Of a DNA stretch of 20,364 nucleotides, positions 7,851-14,600 are shown piece after piece. How positions within the stretch are numbered: position 1 is the first letter of the stretch; every line of letters starts with the position of its first letter. Below the pieces are notes generated by a model. It was not told the origin of the DNA. It did not search any database and worked only from the letters and a program-made list of their open reading frames with translations. The DNA lies in NCBI GenBank assembly GCA_041688515.1, contig JBDNHZ010000261.1, forward strand, positions 1 through 20,364. The letters run 5' to 3'. The DNA comes from UBA6176 sp041688515. GTDB lineage: Bacteria > Verrucomicrobiota > Verrucomicrobiia > Limisphaerales > UBA9464. A program made the translations under genes and the position numbers.

Positions 7851-9047
7851 ATGAGAGCTTTCACGAAATTCCTATTGTTGGCCGCCAGTCTGTTCGTCGC
7901 GACGGCAACCGTCGCGGCGGAGCGCGACCGCAACGTTGCACCGAAGGAACGGCTTTCGCGTTACCGCGCGGAGCTGGACCAGTTTCGCCGCGACTTTGGT
8001 GGCGCTCACGATCTGCCGGACGAAAAATTCTTCCTCTTCGGCATGGGGCTTCGCACTAAGCTGCTCTACAAGTCGGGCGCGTTGTTGAACGCGCAGTCCG
8101 GCCAGGTGATTCGCCAGTGGGACGTGAGCGAGGAAATCATTTTGCCCGCGGAGTATTCTGTCGTCTTGCGCACCAAGAGCGGAGGCGGGGTGCGTCTGGT
8201 GGAAGACGAGGGCGGAGTGTGGATCGAAGAAGCGGCCGGGAGGCGTCTCGCGGTTCCCGACACGAACGGGCGCGTGCGCCTGCCGGATTTTGCAGCGTTC
8301 AAATACCCGGCGGTGATGCGCGTGCTCCATCAGGAGTTGCTCGTCAACGTCACGCCGAACGGTCCGGTGCCGAACTTCTTCGTGTATGGCAAACCTTGGT
8401 ATCGCGATGGGGCGATGATGGCGTTGGCCTTCAAGCAGACGGGTAACCTCGACTGCATCCGCGACTGGATTCTCGGCCTGCGCGAGCCTTACGACCGCAA
8501 CAACAACGGCGAAACGGAAGCGGACAACCTGGGACAGGCGTTGTTACTCATCTCGCTCGTGTCCGACACGAGTCATCCGCTCGTCGCGAAAGTGCTCGGC
8601 GAGGTCCCCAAGTTCGAGCAGCAACGTGACGGGATGAAATTCATCAAAGGCCGTTCTGATTTCGCAGAGCATCCGGTGTATCAGACCAAATGGCTTAAGT
8701 ATGGCCTGCGCGCCCTCGGGCTGCCCGATCCCTACACGAACCCGAACCAGAAGGACGGTTACTCCGCGCTGTTCTGGATGGATTACAAGGACGCCTACGT
8801 GCCGGGGGATTCCAATGATCGTGGCAACTATCCCTATCTCGGCTGGGCCTGCGACCATTTCCACGGAGAGAAGAAAAGCCCCATCAGCAATCGCGATTAT
8901 CCGCTCACCTGGGAAGCCAAAGCAAGCCAGGCCAGCTATCCAGGAACGCGTCTGGTTTCAGAAGAGTACGTGAAGCAAACGGTTTCCGCGCCGCACACCT
9001 GGCACGCGGCGGAAGCCTTCCTGTATCTGCTGGAGATGAAACCATGA
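7851..9047 (+). CDS. Secreted protein, probable alpha/alpha-toroid glycosidase-like enzyme
   Basis: 398 residues. The N-terminus is a signal peptide (MRAFTKFLLLAASLFVATAT, cut near VAA). After a short helical lead (ERLSRYRAELDQFRRDF) comes a beta-rich part (~60-160) and then an all-helical part with FVYGKPWYRDGAMMALAF, LREPYDRNNNGETEADNLGQ and DYPLTWEAKASQA. The WYRDGAMMALAF stretch and the acidic NGETEADN loop resemble six-hairpin glycosidases, where such Asp/Glu residues serve in catalysis. I do not recognise the exact family, so the glycosidase call is a structural guess. It has a good ribosome site (7841-7844), starts 10 bases after the SGNH gene and overlaps the next gene by four bases (ATGA, 9044-9047). 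It is therefore an internal gene of an operon and probably acts on the same substrate as its neighbours. Confidence 0.78.
   Translation: MRAFTKFLLLAASLFVATATVAAERDRNVAPKERLSRYRAELDQFRRDFGGAHDLPDEKFFLFGMGLRTKLLYKSGALLNAQSGQVIRQWDVSEEIILPAEYSVVLRTKSGGGVRLVEDEGGVWIEEAAGRRLAVPDTNGRVRLPDFAAFKYPAVMRVLHQELLVNVTPNGPVPNFFVYGKPWYRDGAMMALAFKQTGNLDCIRDWILGLREPYDRNNNGETEADNLGQALLLISLVSDTSHPLVAKVLGEVPKFEQQRDGMKFIKGRSDFAEHPVYQTKWLKYGLRALGLPDPYTNPNQKDGYSALFWMDYKDAYVPGDSNDRGNYPYLGWACDHFHGEKKSPISNRDYPLTWEAKASQASYPGTRLVSEEYVKQTVSAPHTWHAAEAFLYLLEMKP
9032..9035 (+). promoter_or_regulatory. Shine-Dalgarno site for the nucleoside-hydrolase-like gene
   Basis: GGAG within the end of the preceding gene, eight bases before ATG 9044. 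It supports that start and the translational coupling through the ATGA overlap. Confidence 0.6.
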
Positions 9048-11377
9048 GGGCTTTTCTTCGCGAATCCACCTTCGCTGTGTGCTGCCTGCTCTGCGTGGTC
9101 TCCGCGTGGGCACAGGGTGAGAATCCGCGCGTCACCGTTCCCATCATTTTCGACACCGACATGGGTGGGGATTGCGATGATGTCGGCGCGCTCTTCATTC
9201 TGCACGGTGCCGTTGAGCGCGGTGAAGCGAGGCTTCTCGCGACGATGGGTTGCGTTTCGGCCGACGCGATTGCTCCGGCATTGGATGCGATCAACACCTG
9301 GTTTGGCCGGCCCGGGATTCCCGTGGGGACGCTGAAGGATCCTGGGTTCCTCATCGGTCCGCACTACACCGCGGAACTGGCCCTGCGTTTTCCGCATCGG
9401 TTCGCAACGGGCAAGGATTACCCGGACGCAATCGCGCTCTACCGGCAGATCCTCGTAAATGAACCCGATGGAAGCGTGGTCATCGTGGCCGTTGGTCCGT
9501 TGCGGAATCTGGCGAACTTGCTGAAGTCCACCCCAGACACGGCAAGCCCGCTGGAGGGTCGCGCACTGGTGGCGAAGAAGGTGCGACGGCTCGATGTCAT
9601 GGGCGGGAACTATCCACCCAGCGCGAACAGGAAGGACGCGGAATGGAACTTCAAACAGGACCCCGCTGCTGCGGCATTGGTTTGCGCCACGTGGCCGACG
9701 CCCGTGCTGTTCAACGGGGAAGGTGGCTCGACCATGTCCGGTCGCCGAGTGACCTATGAGATGCCGGAGCACAATCCGCTGAACATGGCGCATCGTCTTT
9801 ACCCGGGCGTGGGCTTTGCCGGGGATCGATTGAGCTGGGACCCTGTTTCGTGCCTGGTGGCGGTGCGTGGTGCCGCGCCATTCTACTCGGTCATCAGCGG
9901 TGGCAGGAACGCGGTGGATGCAACCACGGGGATCAATACCTGGCAGGCCGATGGAAGTACCAATCACTCCTATCTCGTCCTGAATCGAACGTCGCCCAAA
10001 GCCGAGGTCGAGACGGCGCTGGAAAACCTGATGGTCGCGGGCAAGGCGCGTCCGACGGGCCTCGAATTCAACACCGCCTATTATGCCACAGCCGGGATGT
10101 GCCAGATCACGGGCAGCGTTGGACCGGAGTCCGCTGCAACTGCGATCAAGGCATTCGATCTGGATGACCGGACGGCGTGGGTGAACAAGTCGCCGTCGGG
10201 CTGGCTCCAGTGCCAATATGTGGATGGCAGGAAATACCTCGTCACCTCCTATGGGGTCGTGTGCCCAGACCCACAGCGCGTTCCGCGCAGACTGGATCTG
10301 GCCGGCTCCAATGATGGCGGCGCCACGTGGACCTCACTGGATGTTCAGGAGGCTCCCGAGTTCAATGCACAGACTCGCCGCCGCGAGTTCATCCTAGCGA
10401 AGCCGGCCAAGTGGAACCTCTACCGGTTGAATGTCTCCGCGGCCAATGCGCAGGCAGGCACGGTCGTCGCGACCCTTGAATTGAATGAGGCGATCGACTG
10501 CCGGCCCAAGGTGGCCGTCACTGCCGTCCACCTTGATCAGCCACGCCTCAGCCTTGCCGCCAATGCTCGGGCCACGATCAACGCCACGCTGGCACCCATC
10601 GATCCCTTTGAGCGGGAGGTTGTCTGGTCGAGCAGCGACCCCGCTGTGGCCGAGGTCCGGAAGATCGGCGAACAGATCGCCGTCGTCGTGGGAAAGAAGA
10701 CCGGCACCTGTACCGTCACCGCGTCGATCGACAAGGTGCAGCAGACCTGCGCCGTGACCGTGATTCCTTCCACGCTCCCCGCCGGATGGCGCTACGACGA
10801 ACTCAACGCGCCCATCATCCCGGGGGCAATTTCAGTGGCAGGGGGTGTCTTCACGCTGACGGGTTGCGGTCACGCCATGACCGCGTTCTGGGAACGCGTG
10901 CGGGATCAAGGAACCTTCGTCAGCAAGCCGGTGACGGGCGACGTTGCCCTCGCCGGCCGCCTGACCAGTCTGGCTCCCAACGTCGGCGGCCCCGCCTATC
11001 AATGGGACCATCGCCCGCCTTCCGTGGCCGGATTGATGATCCGGGAATCGCTCAATGAACGGTGCGGACGCTATCGGCTCATCCAAGTGGAGGCGTCGGG
11101 TTCCCTCGTTTGCCGGTGGCGAAACAAGTCAGGAGATCAGGACGACAACCAGAAGAAGGATCTGGGTAAGGTCACTCTCCCGATTTATCTCAAGCTGGTG
11201 CAGGCAGGCGGCCAAACGCAGATCTTCACCTCGACCGATGGGCGCGAGTGGGGCGAACCGCGGATGGTTCTTCCTTCAAACTTCGATGATCAGAGCCGGG
11301 TCGGTTTCTTTGTCTGTTCGGGCAACACCTTCGCGGCCACCACCGCCAGCTTTGAGTCGGTCCAATGGTCCGAATGA
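9044..11377 (+). CDS. Secreted nucleoside-hydrolase-like protein with F5/8C-like, BIG2-like and lectin-like domains
   Basis: 777 residues. A signal peptide (VCCLLCVVSAWAQ) leads to an inosine-uridine nucleoside hydrolase fold, ~30-350. The metal-binding cluster is FDTDMGGDCDD (D37, D39, D43, D45, D46). AEWNFKQDP matches the family's substrate-binding AEFNxxxDP. SWDPVSC has D266 where nucleoside hydrolases have HD, so the neighbouring His is Trp (W265). After it come a discoidin-like part (~350-490, with AFDLDDRTAWVNKS), a BIG2-like Ig domain (~520-578, VVWSSSDPAVAEV) and a C-terminal concanavalin-like part (~580-777, with SVAGLMIRES and IFTSTDGREW, DUF1349-like). The nucleoside hydrolase fold hydrolyses N-ribosides, but secreted, domain-decorated versions in this phylum probably act on other glycosides (inference). 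It is the last gene of the plus-strand set and overlaps the preceding gene by four bases. Confidence 0.85.
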   Translation: MRAFLRESTFAVCCLLCVVSAWAQGENPRVTVPIIFDTDMGGDCDDVGALFILHGAVERGEARLLATMGCVSADAIAPALDAINTWFGRPGIPVGTLKDPGFLIGPHYTAELALRFPHRFATGKDYPDAIALYRQILVNEPDGSVVIVAVGPLRNLANLLKSTPDTASPLEGRALVAKKVRRLDVMGGNYPPSANRKDAEWNFKQDPAAAALVCATWPTPVLFNGEGGSTMSGRRVTYEMPEHNPLNMAHRLYPGVGFAGDRLSWDPVSCLVAVRGAAPFYSVISGGRNAVDATTGINTWQADGSTNHSYLVLNRTSPKAEVETALENLMVAGKARPTGLEFNTAYYATAGMCQITGSVGPESAATAIKAFDLDDRTAWVNKSPSGWLQCQYVDGRKYLVTSYGVVCPDPQRVPRRLDLAGSNDGGATWTSLDVQEAPEFNAQTRRREFILAKPAKWNLYRLNVSAANAQAGTVVATLELNEAIDCRPKVAVTAVHLDQPRLSLAANARATINATLAPIDPFEREVVWSSSDPAVAEVRKIGEQIAVVVGKKTGTCTVTASIDKVQQTCAVTVIPSTLPAGWRYDELNAPIIPGAISVAGGVFTLTGCGHAMTAFWERVRDQGTFVSKPVTGDVALAGRLTSLAPNVGGPAYQWDHRPPSVAGLMIRESLNERCGRYRLIQVEASGSLVCRWRNKSGDQDDNQKKDLGKVTLPIYLKLVQAGGQTQIFTSTDGREWGEPRMVLPSNFDDQSRVGFFVCSGNTFAATTASFESVQWSE

Positions 11378-11430
11378 ATCTCTGACCTGACCCCTCTCGA
11401 CAGCGGGAACCGACGGGAAGGCGCGGAGAC

Positions 11431-11453
11431 GCACTCGAAGTGCCCTGATTTTT
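11431..11453 (+). terminator. Weak terminator candidate after the plus-strand gene set
   Basis: A small hairpin GCACT-CGA-AGTGC (11431-11443) is followed five bases later by TTTTT (11449-11453), 54 bases after the stop at 11377. The stem is only five base pairs, so this is uncertain. It lies in the 152-base spacer between two convergent gene sets, where a terminator would be expected. Confidence 0.3.
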
Positions 11454-11529
11454 CCTTGGATGAAAAGGCGGAGATACAAAGCCAGGTTCCATGCGAGGGC
11501 TTCATCCGGCGGCCTTCTGTACCCCGAAA

Positions 11530-12258
11530 TCACCCACGCTTCCGTCGGCGATGCCAGACCCCAAACAACCCCAAAGCCACCGCCGTCATCACCACCGTCT
11601 CGCCAGCTTCCGGCACGGGCGCAGCCGTGATCACCAATCCCCATTCCCTCAAGGTCGTCGCCCCTCCCCCGCTCACATCCGCCACATGCAGCGTCCACAA
11701 TCCGTTCGGATCCAACCCAAAAAAAGATCCCAACATCGCAGCCCGAGCCGAGCTAATTCCCACGAGAAACGGATCCACGTTCCGCCCGTCCGGTTGCCAG
11801 GTCCCGGCCAATGCCGCCGGCTCATCCGTCAACGACAACGGCACCGTGTGACTCCCGTTCAGCGTCAATCGGTAATTGTGCACGTCCGCCGCAGCTCCAT
11901 CGCTCAAAATGATGTTCAGCCCACTGTCCCCATACCCCGCTGAAAACCCGTCCCTTCGCCCCACCCGATTCAGCAGTACCGCATAGCCTGAATCGTGGGA
12001 TAACGTGACGTACAGGTCCCCGTTGAACATCGGCTCCCCATCCCGCGCCTCAAACATCAGCGACACGGCCACGGAGGCCACGGTCCCTGTCATCCCGGCA
12101 ATCGTCTGCTGGCTGGTCACCCCCACCAAGGAATTGTTCGGGATGTCCAGATTCACCTTGAAAGCCTGCGCATGCGCCATTCCACCCAGAACGGCCATCA
12201 GCAGAAGACCCGCGGGCGCACAACCCTTGGCCGGTGCAGTAATGGAAATGGAAGTCAT
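11530..12258 (-). CDS. Secreted P-domain-like protein with VPEAG (PEP-CTERM-type) sorting tail
   Basis: 242 residues. The N-terminal signal peptide ends near residue 30 (LLLMAVLGGMAHAQ). The body (~32-212) is a beta sandwich resembling the proprotein-convertase P-domain: NGDLYVTLSHDSGYAVLLNR, LSLTDEPA and the typical closing GLWTLHVADVSGGG with LREWGLVI. The C-terminus is a PEP-CTERM-like signal: VPEAGE at 215-220, a hydrophobic helix (VVMTAVALGLFGVW) and a basic tail (HRRRKRG). Such tails are cut by exosortase-type enzymes, placing the protein at the surface or in the exopolysaccharide layer. VPEAG is a variant of VPEPG/VPDSG known from Verrucomicrobia. It is the last gene of the minus-strand cluster, 21 bases after its upstream neighbour. 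There is no protease domain, so the P-domain stands alone. Confidence 0.82.
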   Translation of the reverse strand: MTSISITAPAKGCAPAGLLLMAVLGGMAHAQAFKVNLDIPNNSLVGVTSQQTIAGMTGTVASVAVSLMFEARDGEPMFNGDLYVTLSHDSGYAVLLNRVGRRDGFSAGYGDSGLNIILSDGAAADVHNYRLTLNGSHTVPLSLTDEPAALAGTWQPDGRNVDPFLVGISSARAAMLGSFFGLDPNGLWTLHVADVSGGGATTLREWGLVITAAPVPEAGETVVMTAVALGLFGVWHRRRKRG

Positions 12259-12279
12259 GACGCCTAACCAACCAAGTTT

Positions 12280-13044
12280 CTAAGGTTCGACCAACCGATA
12301 AAAACGAGGATCCAGACGGACGACATCGACGACTTCCATCCTCCCCGTCGCCCCCGCCACCACCGGCCCCAGCACCTGCCATGGCCCCGTGATGGCCTGC
12401 GCGGTCTGCACCAGATAGCTGCGACCCGCAATCCCTTGGAACTGGACGCGCACCTGGTTGGAATTTGCCGGATCGGTGGCGATCCCCAGCGCATTCGGCG
12501 GGCCATCATAGGGTGGCACGTAACGCACCACCTGAAGCTGTCCCGCAACAGGCGCACCAAACCCATCGGTCACCAGATAGGTGACGGTGTCTGTCTCCGG
12601 ATCTCCCCCCTCGGGCGGTTGATAGATGAGCCAAGGGCCATCCCGGAAAACCGATCCACCACCCACCGTCGCCCCGGAGAATCCAGCGAAACTCAGCCGA
12701 TCAAAATCCCCATCAACATCGTTAGCCAACAACCGGCTGATCAGAATCTGCGCTGCATCCCCCGGACGGCGCGTCAAGGTGTCGGAACCCGGTTGTGGAA
12801 CCGCATTGACCCAACGAGTCACCTGGGTCCAAAAGCCGGTCCGGAGCTTGAAGCCATCCGCTGATTCAAACCCCACCCCGGCCAAAGGCTGACCCACGCT
12901 TCCAACCATCGCAAACCGCGGTGATTCCCCCGCCCCACCCCCACCTGAAACCAGCACCGATTGCAGCTCCAATTCGCCCGCAAACAATCCGGCGGCGCCC
13001 ACAAATGCCACCATCCACCCGACCATGCGCGACGCCGGATTCAT
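12280..13044 (-). CDS. Secreted cadherin-like (Ig-type) surface protein
   Basis: 254 residues. A signal peptide (MVAFVGAAGLFAG) is followed by LQSVLVSGGGGAGESPRFAM and VGSVGQPLAG, an N-terminal repeat-like block frequent in secreted PVC proteins. Residues ~85-180 form a tandem-95/cadherin-like domain (ILISRLLANDVDGDFDRLSF, WLIYQPPEGGDPETDTVTYL, VTDGFG). The C-terminal ~65 residues (VRVQFQGIAGRSYLVQTAQA, DPRFYRLVEP) match the short beta module ending in RFYR that closes many Verrucomicrobia secreted proteins. It has no enzyme motif and is probably a structural or adhesive protein outside the cell. Its ATG overlaps the stop of the upstream YwqK-type gene by four bases (ATGA), so the two are translationally coupled. 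The exact role is unknown. Confidence 0.78.
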   Translation of the reverse strand: MNPASRMVGWMVAFVGAAGLFAGELELQSVLVSGGGGAGESPRFAMVGSVGQPLAGVGFESADGFKLRTGFWTQVTRWVNAVPQPGSDTLTRRPGDAAQILISRLLANDVDGDFDRLSFAGFSGATVGGGSVFRDGPWLIYQPPEGGDPETDTVTYLVTDGFGAPVAGQLQVVRYVPPYDGPPNALGIATDPANSNQVRVQFQGIAGRSYLVQTAQAITGPWQVLGPVVAGATGRMEVVDVVRLDPRFYRLVEP

Positions 13045-13700
13045 TTTCCCGTTCCCCCGTTCGAAGTGGCAGCAATTCCCGGGCGCTCACCGTCCTCCCA
13101 GAACTTTTGGTTCACCACCTTGCCTTCTTCCAACTCCACTTCTGCCCGGAGGTGTCCACTGGGGAACCAGGATTTCGAGATGCCATGCGCCACCCCAGCC
13201 CGAAGTGTCACCTCCTCAGCCATTCGCCCGTTCGCATGCCAGCGGTGGAACGTCCCCTCCAGCTTCCCTTGACGCGCCACCCCCTCCGAAAGCCGGGTTC
13301 CGTCGCTATGCCACTTGCTCACTGACCCCTCGGCAATGCCTTCAACAAAATGCTCCCGCACTTGCACGATCCCATTCGTGAACCATCCCTCCGAAACCCC
13401 ATGCAGCAGGCCCGACGCAATATGGCTGCGCGACTTCATCCCACCCCCGGCATGCATCTCGGTCATCCAACCTGTGAACGGATGGTTCGTCTCTCCCTTA
13501 ACCATTAACCGCCCATCGACCATCGCCAACGCTGATACTGGCAACGAAGCCTCATCCACCCGACGGGGTCGCAGGTACCACAGCGTCCCACCCACCACCG
13601 CCAAAGCCAAAACAGCCACCGCGACACCGCGGCCAAATCGTCCCCACAACCCTCCATTCTTCACCCCAGTCACCGGATTCTTTGGCTGTGTGGCTTCCAT
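13041..13700 (-). CDS. Membrane-anchored YwqK/MORN-variant repeat protein
   Basis: 219 residues. There is no cleavable signal: a basic N-terminus, then one membrane helix at 25-43 (GVAVAVLALAVVGGTLWYL) followed by RPRR. This could leave the repeats on either side of the membrane; the signal-anchor pattern favours the periplasm. Residues ~60-205 hold about five to six repeats of about 24 residues with the pattern GxxxGxxxxWxxxG, for example GLLHGVSEGWFTNG, GIAEGSVSKWHSDG, GKLEGTFHRWHANG and GVAHGISKSWFPSG. This is the MORN_2/YwqK repeat, which automated pipelines often label as toxin-antitoxin system YwqK family antitoxin; biochemical support for that label is thin. The gene lies 17 bases after the Ca-repeat gene and overlaps the next gene. 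In this cluster it could protect against or chaperone the giant upstream protein (inference). Confidence 0.82.
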   Translation of the reverse strand: MEATQPKNPVTGVKNGGLWGRFGRGVAVAVLALAVVGGTLWYLRPRRVDEASLPVSALAMVDGRLMVKGETNHPFTGWMTEMHAGGGMKSRSHIASGLLHGVSEGWFTNGIVQVREHFVEGIAEGSVSKWHSDGTRLSEGVARQGKLEGTFHRWHANGRMAEEVTLRAGVAHGISKSWFPSGHLRAEVELEEGKVVNQKFWEDGERPGIAATSNGGTGK

Positions 13701-13717
13701 GCAAGGTCTCGGGCCGA

Positions 13718-14581
13718 TCAGTAAACCATCAACTTGAAAAACCGCGGAGTCTCCTCTTCACCCTCGGACGCCCCCACTCGGACCCGCAAAAGTCGCGTGT
13801 CTGGAGCCCGGTAAAAAGACCGTGCCGCAACGGTCGCAGAATCCCCGGGAACACTGAATGCCGCCGGCACCCACGTCTGCATGTCCGTCGAGGAAAACAC
13901 GCTGTAGCTGCGGCCCCGGATCGATACGAACTCCAACTGTGGCCGCCCTGCCAAAGTCGAAACAATCGCCAGGGAAAACCCATGTTCCGGATCAAAGGCG
14001 TACGTCCCGGCCAGATACTCCTGCAAATTGGTCATCCCATCCCCATCCGAATCATCCCCAGGGCGGATGTCCGCCAATGTCAAATTCCCGCCCAGGATCT
14101 GGATCATGGCCCTCTCCCACCCATCCGGCAGTCCGTCTCCATCCGAATCCACCCCAAGGGTAAGGTTCACCCGCGACCTCTCGCCCGGCCGGGTCAGCAA
14201 ACTGCTGGCACCGGTCATCTCAATCGGCAGGTAGATCGTGTTGCCGATCTTCACCCGCATCCGGAACGGCACCGTCGGCCTCAGTGCCGTCGGCTTGTAG
14301 AGATCCGAGGTCACCGCAGCATCCAGCGGGATGCTCATCGTATAGTTCACCCCCGGCTCTGAGCCATTTGCAATGAAGGCACGGGCAATGGCACGTCCTT
14401 CCGCCTCCAGCAGCACCTCGGCTCCGGTCGCGCGAAGCGGGGCTCCTTGTTCGTCCCGGACCGTCCCAAAAACGGTGTGGTGCGGAGCCGGCGGAAACGC
14501 CACCAGCACCGCCGCAGCCAGACCTCCCGCGAACCCCGCAATCCTGCGGACCTTCGAAAACGTCGGATGTGAAGCATTCAT
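13718..14581 (-). CDS. Secreted protein with calcium-binding (TSP3-like) repeats
   Basis: 287 residues from ATG 14581; an in-frame TTG at 14590 is possible but less likely. A signal peptide (IAGFAGGLAAAVLVAF) leads to a carboxypeptidase-regulatory-like beta domain (~35-135: VFGTVRDEQGAPL, ARAFIANG, MRVKIGNTIYLPI). Two acidic loops follow, DSDGDGLPDGWE near 145 and DDSDGDGMTNLQEYLAGT near 174. This is the bacterial TSP3/EF-hand-like calcium pattern often found as a linker in secreted PVC proteins. The C-terminus (RSYSVFSSTDMQTW ... TPRFFKLMVY) is the same beta module that ends other secreted proteins here. No catalytic residues are recognised. It starts 19 bases after the stop of the giant protein, so both are almost surely co-transcribed, and it probably acts with it at or outside the cell surface (inference). 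Confidence 0.8.
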   Translation of the reverse strand: MNASHPTFSKVRRIAGFAGGLAAAVLVAFPPAPHHTVFGTVRDEQGAPLRATGAEVLLEAEGRAIARAFIANGSEPGVNYTMSIPLDAAVTSDLYKPTALRPTVPFRMRVKIGNTIYLPIEMTGASSLLTRPGERSRVNLTLGVDSDGDGLPDGWERAMIQILGGNLTLADIRPGDDSDGDGMTNLQEYLAGTYAFDPEHGFSLAIVSTLAGRPQLEFVSIRGRSYSVFSSTDMQTWVPAAFSVPGDSATVAARSFYRAPDTRLLRVRVGASEGEEETPRFFKLMVY

Positions 14582-14600
14582 GATGGTCAATTCTCGAAGG

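Noticed and set aside
4936..7933. Long open frames on the minus strand opposite the DUF1552 and SGNH genes (473 and 636 codons).
   Set aside because: They are antisense shadows in GC-rich DNA: no family motifs, Arg/His/Gln-rich composition, and the plus-strand genes here have clear domains, signal peptides and operon spacing.
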